Positions 1 to 5,931 of a stretch of DNA of 13,496 nucleotides are shown here, piece by piece; positions within the stretch are counted from its first letter, which is position 1, and each line of letters opens with the position of its first letter. Origin of the DNA: Candidatus Bathyarchaeota archaeon (GTDB lineage Archaea; Thermoproteota; Bathyarchaeia; Bathyarchaeales; UBA233); contig JAMDCS010000073.1 of the NCBI GenBank assembly GCA_023488835.1, positions 1 to 13,496 on the forward strand, given 5' to 3'. The translations under genes and the position numbers were made by a program. The notes under the pieces were generated by a model. The model was not told the DNA's origin. It did no database searches and was given only the letters and a program-made list of their open reading frames with translations.

Positions 1-103
1 AAAAAACTTGACAACTCGTCAACAACAACCTTTATTTTTTTAATTTTTTCTATTAGCCTTTAACAGGACTAGTAGAACTCTTTTCTCCTAAAGTCTTTCA
101 AAA
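1..103. repeat. 103-bp inverted repeat, left arm
   Basis: This stretch is the exact reverse complement of 879-981, read base by base. It may extend past the window edge, because the right arm continues beyond its matched part. The inner end falls inside the permease reading frame and replaces its normal C-terminus with eight repeat-encoded residues and a stop. The arm carries T-rich/A-rich tracts and a small TTGAC/GTCAA hairpin, which in the right arm look like the terminator of the anchor-protein gene. The right arm sits naturally after a stop codon, so this left arm is probably the derived copy. It could be a real inverted duplication or a fold-back chimera at a contig end. Confidence 0.9.
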
Positions 104-536
104 GCCAACCGGGCGAAACTAAAGAGTAACCGAAAAGTGAAGAGATCCCACCAGTTGAACCCCAAAACAGCAAAATAGAATAACCCAAAGCCGCAGTGGG
201 CACAACAAAGGGAATGTCGGCGAAGGTGTCAAGGACGCTTAGCCACCTTGATTTGCCTCGTGTAATCAACCATGCTAAAGGTACTCCAGCGAGTAGGTCT
301 AAGGCGGCAACGATTAATGCAATTATGAACGAGTTTTGGATTGCGGATAGCGCCGTATTCATCAATGCTGGCTGATCCAGAACGTTTTGCACGGTTCCAA
401 CTTTTAGAAGGATTCCAATTATTGGCGGTATGAGGATTATTGCAAAGAAGATGATGATTGCTGAGAGATAGAGGGTGTACTTTAAGGGTTTTTTCGAGGA
501 TAGAGTATTTAGCGTGTTCCAGAGTTTGCTAAGCAC
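69..536 (-). pseudogene. ABC transporter permease, tungstate/molybdate type, truncated
   Basis: This is the N-terminal part of a membrane permease of the binding-protein-dependent ABC family, most like the ModB/WtpB group that imports molybdate or tungstate. About 155 residues are present against roughly 230-260 in complete members. Three hydrophobic segments are seen at about residues 21-45, 66-90 and 103-128. The stretch around residues 85-115 (PLAWLITRG, then DIPFVVPTAALGYS) is typical of the family, but the cytoplasmic EAA loop that would contact the ATPase lies beyond the break. Homology stops after SPGWLL, and the last eight residues come from the inverted repeat at 1-103. The start is GTG at 536, with GGAG about eight bases upstream. 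Substrate assignment is an inference; mobA in the same window fits but proves nothing. The product cannot work as a permease as it stands. Confidence 0.72.
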
Positions 537-878
537 GACGCCGCTCCTTTTCGTTGAGAGTACTTTTTGCTTTGAGGGGAAAATAATTCGTTCAAGTATA
601 TTAGCTGTTACGTCAAACAGGCATTTTTTGTCGTGCTTACTACCTAAAATGTACAGTGAAACCTTAAACTACGAAGTAAAAGCGCTTGAGCACAATTCTT
701 AACACAGAATTCTTTATTTCAACCAGAAACTTCAGTTTAATGGTGAATTTTTTTAGAAGAAGCCACAGAAAAATGAAGTTGAGAGAAAAATAAATTCCCA
801 CCATTGAAAAGCATCTAACTGACATTAATTTTTTAGATTTAGGCTTGATTTTGAGCCTCTTACATTTGGAGTTGGAGT

Positions 879-981
879 TTTTGAAAGACTTTAGGAGAAA
901 AGAGTTCTACTAGTCCTGTTAAAGGCTAATAGAAAAAATTAAAAAAATAAAGGTTGTTGTTGACGAGTTGTCAAGTTTTTT
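879..981. repeat. 103-bp inverted repeat, right arm
   Basis: This is the exact reverse complement of 1-103, with a spacer of 775 bases between the arms. On the minus strand the arm begins inside the stop codon of the anchor-protein fragment (981-983) and runs through a T-rich stretch (about 933-953) and a small hairpin. It therefore looks like an ordinary archaeal transcription terminator region that was copied, rather than a transposon end. Confidence 0.9.
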
Positions 982-1099
982 TATGGTCGTTTTCTTAGCA
1001 GCAATATTGCCACTAAAGCGCCAACTACAATGATTGCAACGAATAGACCAGCGATTGCAGGAACAAAGTACATGTCAGCAATGATTGCGCGGAAGCTGC
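981..1099 (-). pseudogene. C-terminal membrane-anchor fragment of a surface protein
   Basis: The open frame ends with about 30 residues that begin MYFVPAIAGLF and finish in a 20-residue hydrophobic helix followed by RKRP and a stop. This is the usual C-terminal anchor of secreted archaeal proteins, including many lipid- or membrane-anchored substrate-binding proteins. Upstream, the frame is closed by a TGA only about ten codons earlier, with no start or protein domain. It is therefore the tail of a larger gene whose body has been lost. It is on the same strand as, and upstream of, the truncated permease at 69-536. The pair may be the leftovers of one import operon (binding protein then permease), which is an inference. 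Confidence 0.5.
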
Positions 1100-1149
1100 A
1101 TTCCTTTCAGAATTATTCATTCAAAGTTGTTGATTTCACAGAAGGTTTC

Positions 1150-1166
1150 TCCAAATATATAAATAA
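1150..1166 (+). promoter_or_regulatory. TATA-type promoter element
   Basis: An AT-rich run containing ATATATAAATAAA lies about 55 bases before the TTG start at 1215. This predicts a transcript start near 1186-1190 and leaves room for the GAGGTG ribosome-binding site at 1202-1207. It is the best promoter candidate for the 1215-1547 gene. Confidence 0.5.
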
Positions 1167-1214
1167 AGAGATGCCATGTTATCATTTTTCTAATTAACTT
1201 CGAGGTGTCTTTAG

Positions 1215-1547
1215 TTGGTGCGAGATGCTATATTTGAAACAGTATTGATCAATTATAGACTAAAGAAACCTTATACTTGGTATGAGCTAAGATACGCAGT
1301 GGAATACGATTATACAGGAATTAAAGAGCTAATCAATAACAGAGATATTGCTAGTCTGTTAAGGAGATTAAATCTAGTTTATTTAAAAGGGGAAAAAGAA
1401 GCAGAATCTGACTTAGCTGAAATAGTTGATAACATAATAGAAGATGACTCTATCATCTTAGAGAAAGATCCCGATAAGCAACGGATGATTCTAAGAATAA
1501 TAGAATTAATTAATCCATATAAGCTAAAAGTCACATTTAGCCGATAA
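1215..1547 (+). CDS. Hypothetical protein, 110 residues
   Basis: I do not recognise this protein. It is mainly alpha-helical and charged, soluble, with no signal peptide or membrane segment. An aromatic-rich stretch (about residues 18-32, KKPYTWYELRYAVEYDY) is followed by helices containing INNRDIASLLRRLNL and an acidic stretch at about 64-80. The layout could suit a small winged-helix or adaptor protein, but no diagnostic motif is visible. The TTG start at 1215 is preferred because GAGGTG lies seven bases upstream; GTG at 1218 is the alternative. It stands alone and converges on the ParA-type pseudogene that follows. Confidence 0.7.
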   Translation: MVRDAIFETVLINYRLKKPYTWYELRYAVEYDYTGIKELINNRDIASLLRRLNLVYLKGEKEAESDLAEIVDNIIEDDSIILEKDPDKQRMILRIIELINPYKLKVTFSR

Positions 1548-1580
1548 ATTCGTTGTTGGACGCCGCTAAATATTGTTAAA

Positions 1581-1986
1581 CTAAAGACCCCACAAATAAT
1601 CAAGTTGGTATTTATCGAATAATTCTTGTCTGGCTTTAAGGAATCGCCCAACTGCCTGAAGCTGCCACTTAGTATCACAAGTAACATCTATTTCGTTGAC
1701 ATCCCCTTTTCTAGGACTAGAAAAGCCACTATAAATTTGCCCTTAAGCGGCAGTTCAGCACCAATATCAGCGACAACCTCTGAAATTTGGCATTGTCCAC
1801 TCAAAACGTCGTTTAAAAAAAAAGGTTTGGCCTCTTTCGGAAATAAGCAACTAAGCTGGGTGCATACACGTCAAAGTCAAGTAAACCAACATTGAAACCT
1901 TCCTTGGCAGCAACATTCGAAATTAACGTTGTTTTCCCAGTGCCACCCTTGTAGGAATGGAAAGCTATCGTTTGTCCACTATCCAT
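1581..1986 (-). pseudogene. Frameshifted, truncated ParA/MinD-type ATPase
   Basis: The N-terminus (MDSGQTIAFHSYKGGTGKTT, then GLLDFDVYAPSLVAYF) carries the deviant Walker A motif KGGTGKTT. It is clearly a relative of the intact ATPase at 5932-6711. The first frame ends at 1812, just after a run of nine T on the coding strand (1815-1823 on the plus strand). One more T restores LNDVLSGQCQISEVVADIG, which matches the intact protein. A second shift near 1730-1735 restores SGFSSPRKGDVNEIDV and then KWQLQAVGRFLKARQELF and LDYL. After this, at the Walker B strand, homology ends with a stop at 1581. About half the protein is missing, so this is a dead copy. The start is ATG 1986, with TTG 2001 as an alternative. 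Confidence 0.8.
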
Positions 1987-2048
1987 TTTCCCACCCGCCA
2001 ATCATCACATGTCTTGAATTAGAATTTATTCTTGTCTAATTTCCAAGA

Positions 2049-2168
2049 CTAACTCCGAATGGGTAGGAATTTATCTGAGAGAACTGACAATGCAAAGATA
2101 GTTCCAGCGAAAACAAGCCCCATTAATTGAGTGGCGTAAGGACTTTTCAGAAAAGCTAAATAATGACG
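2049..2168 (-). pseudogene. Possible membrane-protein C-terminal remnant
   Basis: A 39-codon open frame without a start codon encodes a hydrophobic stretch (YATQLMGLVFAGTIFALSVL) ending in FLPIRS and a stop. It looks like the last helix of a membrane protein. It sits directly upstream of the ParA-type pseudogene on the same strand. The length is short enough for chance, so this is tentative. Confidence 0.22.
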
Positions 2169-2230
2169 TCATCCATCAACTCTCGTCAACTATCACGGCT
2201 GGTTACTAGACCAGAAAAATCTATGTATGT

Positions 2231-2308
2231 GCGGTCGTAGTCTAGTTTGGTCTAGGACATCAGCCTGCCACGCTGACGACCCGGGTTCAAATCTCGGCGA
2301 CCGCACCA
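2231..2308 (+). tRNA. tRNA-Gly (anticodon GCC)
   Basis: A full cloverleaf can be drawn. The acceptor arms GCGGTCG and CGACCGC pair perfectly. The D arm is GTCT...AGGAC, the anticodon stem TCAGC/GCTGA encloses the loop CTGCCAC with anticodon GCC, and the T arm CCGGG/CTCGG holds loop TTCAAAT. The discriminator A is followed by an encoded CCA (2306-2308). There is no intron. A pyrimidine-rich tract (CTTCTTCCTTTTCATTT, 2311-2327) follows and probably serves as terminator. tRNA genes are common integration sites, but I found no second copy of its 3' end in this window. Confidence 0.95.
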
Positions 2309-2401
2309 CACTTCTTCCTTTTCATTTAGAGCGGGAAACGCATTATTCTTTAAAGAATTGTTCTGAATGCTTTCCATGGTGGAACTTGTGAAGGAATTGA
2401 A

Positions 2402-2587
2402 ATCTGGTATGTATCTTCACATTCACAACCTAGCCAGCTCAACATAGAGTCATGTATGGCGTGTGCAGAGAAACGCTTATCCCACACCGAAACAGACGCT
2501 GAAAAACAATGCGACTGCAAAACGGAACCGCCCCCTCAAGCAATCTTGTGGGAGCCTTAGAACCGCCACACCCACATAAAGAGTATC
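2402..2587 (+). repeat. Cys-rich small-protein repeat, copy 1
   Basis: Over about 180 bases this matches, with no insertions or deletions in the translated frame, the minus strand of 6718-6921. The shared reading frame encodes a CxxC pair (SCMACAEK), then LSHTETDAEKQC, then PQAILWEP. Several differences between the copies are synonymous third-position changes (gag/gaa, gct/gca, aaa/aag, gaa/gag), as expected of a coding sequence. In this copy the frame has no ATG/GTG/TTG before an internal ATG at 2456. It stops at TAG 2558-2560, although similarity continues past the stop (NRHTHIK against NRYTHIK). It is probably a degenerated copy of a small zinc-binding-type protein. The family is not recognised. 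Confidence 0.6.
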
Positions 2588-2604
2588 AAAAGTGTCTGGG
2601 TCGT

Positions 2605-3531
2605 TTAATCAAATCTTTTCTGTTCAGCTAACCAATCTCGAGAGGAGAAAATCCTCCGTCTATACGCTGTTAGCTGTAGGCATTCCTTTTGGGGGCACAT
2701 TTCCACACACCGCAGACACAACGTACACATTGAAGTATCGATGTTTCCCCCTTTCTTGTTGTAAACTTCAGTAACTTGAACGGGACAGACTCTTTTGCAG
2801 ATTCCGCATTTGGTGCATTTCGTTTCTTCTTTGTTTAAACGGAGAAGCGGCATCCACTTAAAATGCCTAAACCTGTTTACAGCCGCGATTGATATGCCAG
2901 TTGGGCAGAATCGACACCAAAAACGCCGAACCTTAAAGGAGACCGCTAGCAAAAGGACAACAAATAGGTATGATAACCCGAAAGCTAAGCCTCTTCCAGG
3001 TATGTACGCCAGGATTTCGCCTACGTACGGGAAGGTTAAGTTAAGCCCATTTACCTCTAGAAAAGCTCCAAAAGGCGGCATCCATAGCAAAACCAGTGGT
3101 TGCAGCGGCTCCAAAAGAAGGGTATAGGGACTAAACGGTGGACGCAGCCACACAATCTTTCCAACATCAAACAACGAAGCAGTACCAACCACGAAAACCG
3201 GCAGGGCTAACAGAAAAATAGTCAAAGCAAATATGTATCGGAACTTGTGCAAGTCACGGTTTAATCGTTCAGGCAGAGTCCAGTGACGAAGCCTCAAAGT
3301 CTTGCGTAGAAGTGTCATTGTGTCCATATATAGCCCTAGGGGGCAAATCCAGCCGCAGAAAAACCTGCCTAACAGAAAAGTTACGCCTAAAATTAAGCCT
3401 AACAGCAGACCTTTCCAAACGGTTACTATGGATACGTAGAAAATTATGAAAAAGAATAGCAGCTGAACGGTGACTCTTAGAATGCTGACTCGTCTAGTTT
3501 TATCCCTTACCCATTCTAGAATAATCTTCAC
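2605..3531 (-). CDS. NapH/NosR-type membrane 4Fe-4S protein
   Basis: This is a polytopic membrane iron-sulfur protein of the NapH/MauN/NosR C-terminal type, which passes electrons across or along the membrane to an unknown partner. Hydrophobic segments lie at about residues 18-40, 42-60, 98-118, 140-155 and 182-200. The two hallmark cysteine motifs of the family are present: FCGWICPLG (58-66) and FWCRFCPTG (204-212). Two ferredoxin clusters follow, with cysteines at 239/242/245/249 and 269/272/275/279. Only two of these 4Fe-4S sites are canonical, and no cofactor-binding extracytoplasmic domain is present. The length of 308 residues is normal for stand-alone members. The start is GTG 3531, with AGGTG overlapping it, so the ribosome site is weak. 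It is divergent from the small membrane gene at 3670. The redox partner cannot be told from this window. Confidence 0.85.
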   Translation of the reverse strand: MKIILEWVRDKTRRVSILRVTVQLLFFFIIFYVSIVTVWKGLLLGLILGVTFLLGRFFCGWICPLGLYMDTMTLLRKTLRLRHWTLPERLNRDLHKFRYIFALTIFLLALPVFVVGTASLFDVGKIVWLRPPFSPYTLLLEPLQPLVLLWMPPFGAFLEVNGLNLTFPYVGEILAYIPGRGLAFGLSYLFVVLLLAVSFKVRRFWCRFCPTGISIAAVNRFRHFKWMPLLRLNKEETKCTKCGICKRVCPVQVTEVYNKKGGNIDTSMCTLCLRCVEMCPQKECLQLTAYRRRIFSSRDWLAEQKRFD

Positions 3532-3669
3532 CTGCTAGCGTTTGCATGGAAGAAGGGATTTTCTGTGTTAAAGTAGGTTTCCTTCTTTAAGCCAAACGCA
3601 CCAATTCCCTTCTAATCTTTTGAAAAATTTTATTAAATAGGAAAGTTTATTATTTATTGATAGAGTGAA

Positions 3670-3945
3670 ATGCACTTAAGAAAAGTTGCTTTTCCCGCTT
3701 TTATGCTGGGCACATCATTATACATTCTTCTTCCAACAGCAGACGAGATAATTATCCATCCAGCTTTCGGCTTTTTCCTAGCATATATCCTCCAAATACC
3801 CCTAGTTTACGGAGTGTTCCTCTCAATCATAATTTACCGCACAATAGGTTTGGGCTGTTTGCTTGTTGCCTTACTCACCGGTGGCAGATCCGTCTACGGT
3901 ATGCTTAAAAAAAGGTTAGCTAAAAAGCAATTTACGATAAAATAG
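3670..3945 (+). CDS. Small membrane protein, 91 residues
   Basis: Three hydrophobic stretches are visible (about residues 7-22, 30-52 and 55-72), and the C-terminal tail KKRLAKKQFTIK is strongly basic and probably cytoplasmic. The second helix region has the sequence HPAFGFFLAYILQIPLVYG. No family is recognised. The ATG at 3670 lies about 35 bases after a TATA-type run (TATTAAAT, 3631-3638), so the message would have a very short leader. GAGTG just before the start is a weak ribosome site. It is divergent from the iron-sulfur membrane protein and may share control with it, but functional linkage is not shown. Confidence 0.72.
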   Translation: MHLRKVAFPAFMLGTSLYILLPTADEIIIHPAFGFFLAYILQIPLVYGVFLSIIIYRTIGLGCLLVALLTGGRSVYGMLKKRLAKKQFTIK

Positions 3946-3950
3946 AAGGA

Positions 3951-3976
3951 GCCTTTCGAGGCAGCATGCTTTTTGA
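3951..3976 (+). terminator. Weak UUCG-hairpin terminator
   Basis: GCCT-TTCG-AGGC forms a four-pair stem with a UUCG tetraloop six bases after the stop codon of the small membrane protein. A short T-run follows about eight bases later. It is a plausible but weak terminator. Confidence 0.3.
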
Positions 3977-4012
3977 GGAACTTGGTTGACAAGCTCATGC
4001 AGTAGGCAGCTT

Positions 4013-4231
4013 TTAAGAAACTTCAGCGTCAAGATCCAGTCGCAGGAACCTATGCTTGCATTTGCTATCCTTGCAACCATATAATATTAGGTTGGGATTG
4101 TTGTAGTTAGTTGTCAAGACCTCAGTTTTTGATTTGCAGTTTTCGCAGCGTTCCGCTCGAACCTGATCATTTGACACATATCCTTTGATTAGCCATACGC
4201 TCCATGGCTTCTCCTTGAAAGAATTGAACAA
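4013..4231 (-). CDS. Small zinc-ribbon protein
   Basis: This is a 72-residue protein with a zinc-ribbon-like set of ligands: CENC at residues 29-32, then CKDSKC at 53-58 followed by H60. The spacing C-x2-C then about 20 residues then C-x4-C suits a single structural zinc site. The N-terminus is aromatic (PWSVWLIKGYV) and the C-terminus acidic. Such proteins often bind nucleic acid or act as subunits of larger complexes, but nothing here shows which. The start is uncertain: TTG 4231 has no ribosome site, and a downstream GTG in KGYVS would still keep all cysteines. It converges with the small membrane gene. Confidence 0.5.
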   Translation of the reverse strand: MFNSFKEKPWSVWLIKGYVSNDQVRAERCENCKSKTEVLTTNYNNPNLILYGCKDSKCKHRFLRLDLDAEVS

Positions 4232-4338
4232 TAAAAAAGAGCCTTCCAGAAAATGGGCAGTCTAATAATGACGTTTTTCCAAATAAAAATGGTAAATGTG
4301 GTTAAAATTTGTTTGTGACTGTAAACAAACAACAACTT

Positions 4339-4557
4339 TTAGATTGAGAAACTATGCAACAAGTCATCGATTGCCGTATCAAATAGTAATTTTCGCTCAA
4401 TTTTTTGTAAATCAAATCCGAAACTGATAAATGCACACAGGATAATGCCCACAAGTCCGGTTAAAGTACGAAAGTTCAGAGGGTGTTTACCATGGAAATA
4501 AACAAGTAAACAACCAAGCAGCCCTTTAAAATTTGTTGTAGCCTTACCACATACAAA
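4339..4557 (-). pseudogene. Start-less membrane-protein remnant
   Basis: An open frame of 72 codons has no ATG, GTG or TTG before its conserved-looking part, and it is closed upstream by TAA 4558-4560. It encodes a hydrophobic stretch (LTGLVGIILCAFISFGFDL), preceded by VYFHGKHPLNFR and followed by a charged helix ending in DDLLHSFSI. This resembles the C-terminal end of a membrane protein, perhaps broken by a frameshift further upstream. The rest of the 4232-4760 stretch shows no other supported gene. It includes a G-run at 4646-4652 and AT-rich sequence of unknown use. Confidence 0.33.
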
Positions 4558-4734
4558 TTATTATCAGCCAAAGGCTTGTTAATTATTACCAACCCAAACC
4601 TAAAGCAAAATACTCTAAGAACCTGACAAATTCTCTTGAAATAAAGGGGGGGATGTAGGCTAAATATTGAGTGTTCTATGGTGAGGTTTTGTTTTTAGGT
4701 ATTAATTTCTGATTCATAGGTTGCTTTCATAAGT

Positions 4735-4746
4735 CAGTTATATACC
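4735..4746 (+). promoter_or_regulatory. TATA-type promoter element
   Basis: AGTTATATACC lies about 45-50 bases before the likely start of the small helical protein. This predicts a transcript start near 4768 and leaves GGGAG (4776-4780) in the leader. Confidence 0.4.
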
Positions 4747-4785
4747 TTCAGCTATTCTGGTTTGTCATTAGAATTGGGAGAATAT

Positions 4786-4971
4786 GTGTGTATGAAGCAA
4801 ATTGCGGATAAAGATAGGAAAGAATTAGAAGCCAAGTTAGCGAATGTATTCGATAAGAAAATCAATGGTTTGCCGACCGAATTGCGCGAAATACTGCTAG
4901 ATGACATGGTTACTGCATTCGAAAATAGATTAAATGTGTTAAACAAAGTTATCAAAAAAACCGCCAATTGA
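4786..4971 (+). CDS. Small alpha-helical protein
   Basis: This protein of about 61 residues is highly charged and almost entirely helical (KQIADKDRKELEAKLANVFD, then LPTELREILLDDMVTAFENR). It is soluble, with no cysteines beyond the start region and no recognised family. The heptad-like leucines suggest a helical hairpin that could dimerise or bind a partner. GTG 4786 is five bases after GGGAG and ATG 4792 is eleven bases after it; a longer form from TTG 4762 would begin upstream of the predicted transcript start. It precedes a winged-helix gene but is separated from it by a gap of about 87 bases with its own promoter. Confidence 0.6.
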   Translation: MCMKQIADKDRKELEAKLANVFDKKINGLPTELREILLDDMVTAFENRLNVLNKVIKKTAN

Positions 4972-5011
4972 CAGCTAAGATGGACAAAAACACTGATTAC
5001 TAATACATAAA

Positions 5012-5022
5012 TGATTTATAAC
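5012..5022 (+). promoter_or_regulatory. TATA-type promoter element
   Basis: TGATTTATAAC is centred about 40 bases before the GTG start at 5059, placing the transcript start near 5043. The ribosome site AGAGGAG (5045-5051) lies eight bases before the start codon. Confidence 0.5.
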
Positions 5023-5058
5023 TAAACGGAGCATTAAAGAAAAAAGAGGAGTATAAAA

Positions 5059-5352
5059 GTGCGTCGATCAAAACTGGAAATGTATGTTGACATCCTTACA
5101 GTGCTTGCCCATCGAGGACCACTAAAACTAACACACGTCATGTACAAAGCGAACGTTAACTGTAGTGTCCTCAAAGAGTATCTAGACTTCCTGATAAAGC
5201 AGGGCTTAGTTGAAGAACGCACCGTAGGGAAAGCACGTGTAGTTTTCGCCGTTACACAACGCGGCATTACGGTTCTAAAGTACTTTAGGGAACTAAAACA
5301 AGTCTTACCTATAGTAGAGGAAGCAAGAAGCCAAACACCGATTCCCTACTAA
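5059..5352 (+). CDS. Archaeal winged-helix DNA-binding protein
   Basis: This 97-residue single-domain winged-helix protein is of the archaeal HTH_45/ArsR-like style and is most likely a transcription regulator. The order is helix 1 (SKLEMYVDILTVLAHRG), a helix-turn-helix with THVMYKANVNCSVLKEYLDFLIKQGLV, and the beta wing (EERTVGKARVVFAVTQRG). A final helix (ITVLKYFRELKQVLPIVEEA) usually mediates dimerisation. No metal-binding cysteines or ligand domain are present; the single Cys lies in the recognition region. The GTG start is supported by a strong AGAGGAG site. It is a separate transcript with its own promoter and a hairpin terminator. Its target is unknown. Confidence 0.82.
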   Translation: MRRSKLEMYVDILTVLAHRGPLKLTHVMYKANVNCSVLKEYLDFLIKQGLVEERTVGKARVVFAVTQRGITVLKYFRELKQVLPIVEEARSQTPIPY

Positions 5353-5358
5353 ACCCCG

Positions 5359-5417
5359 GGTTTTAACCACTTAAAACCTGATCAATCCTAATCAACAGTT
5401 TTTTGTCTTTTTTAATT
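5359..5417 (+). terminator. Hairpin plus T-tract terminator
   Basis: A perfect eight-pair stem (GGTTTTAA CCAC TTAAAACC, 5359-5378) starts a few bases after the winged-helix stop codon. T-rich tracts (about 5399-5415) follow. It should separate this gene from the ParA unit. Confidence 0.55.
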
Positions 5418-5431
5418 CTCAAAAAGTTTTT

Positions 5432-5480
5432 GTTTACTTATTTCAAATAAACACCGTTATATCGCAAGACTTAATAAATA
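5432..5480 (+). promoter_or_regulatory. Promoter and possible operator of the ParA unit
   Basis: CTTAATAAATA (5470-5480) is a TATA-type element that puts the transcript start near 5500-5505, before the GTG at 5535. Just upstream lies a palindrome containing TTATTTCAAATAA inside GTTTA...TAAAC (5432-5452). This is where a winged-helix protein or activator could bind. That it is autoregulated by the 5535 gene is an inference. Confidence 0.4.
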
Positions 5481-5534
5481 GTATGGGCTTAGACTATCAA
5501 ACTGTACACATGAAAAACAACTCGGGGAAAACGT

Positions 5535-5927
5535 GTGATTAGAAACGAATTATCAAATAAAAAACCCTTAAACATTCTGGAAAAGATAGAAGAAAGCCTC
5601 GAGAAACTCAACGACAAAATAGAAATTATGATTGAAATCCAAAAGAACGGAAACGGTAATGGCAACAACCAAAAAGCCACCCTATCATTGCCGGATGCGT
5701 CATTGGATGTTATGACTCTTCTATCCATGCCTGACCACTTGCGCAAGACAGCTATGACCATTTGCAGGTGCAGCCGAGCAACAGCTGAAGAAATCGCAGA
5801 ACAAACAAAACGTGCCCGGGCAGTCGAAAGTGCATACCTAAACCAGCTAGTTATCATGGGTTACTTAAAGAAGGAACGGAAAGGTAGGAAAGCCTACTTC
5901 TTCATTGATAGAGAAACTCAGAGTTGA
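5535..5927 (+). CDS. Coiled-coil winged-helix partner of ParA
   Basis: A protein of 130 residues. Residues 10-40 form an amphipathic coiled coil (ILEKIEESLEKLNDKIEIMI). A flexible Asn/Gly linker follows (NGNGNGNN, about 43-50). A winged-helix domain occupies about 58-128, with the recognition helix region TAEEIAEQTKRARAVESAYLNQLVIMGYL and a basic wing (KKERKGRKAYFF). Its stop is only four bases before the ATG of the ParA-type ATPase. It is therefore the natural candidate for the DNA-binding adaptor of a partition-like pair, doing the ParB or omega job. This role is inferred from position and is not shown by homology to known ParB. The start is GTG 5535 with GGGGA upstream. The ParA pseudogene at 1581-1986 lacks such a partner. 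Confidence 0.75.
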   Translation: MIRNELSNKKPLNILEKIEESLEKLNDKIEIMIEIQKNGNGNGNNQKATLSLPDASLDVMTLLSMPDHLRKTAMTICRCSRATAEEIAEQTKRARAVESAYLNQLVIMGYLKKERKGRKAYFFIDRETQS

Positions 5928-5931
5928 GATT

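Noticed and set aside
475..702. Plus-strand open frame of 75 codons
   Set aside because: It lies antisense to the permease start and its upstream leader, with no ribosome site or protein-like pattern; the minus-strand permease explains the region better.
2281..2308. tRNA 3' end as attachment site with a partner repeat
   Set aside because: I looked for a second copy of the T-arm and acceptor sequence in the window and found only short CCCGGG matches (5355, 10558), not a repeat.
2558..2560. TAG in repeat copy 1 as a possible pyrrolysine codon
   Set aside because: Copy 2 has valine at this place and no PylT/PylS gene is visible. A simple nonsense mutation in a degraded copy is the plainer reading.
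5510..5542. ATG frame of 10 codons before the winged-helix gene of the ParA unit (MKNNSGKTCD)
   Set aside because: It could be a leader peptide overlapping the GTG start, but it has no composition signal of attenuation and may be chance.
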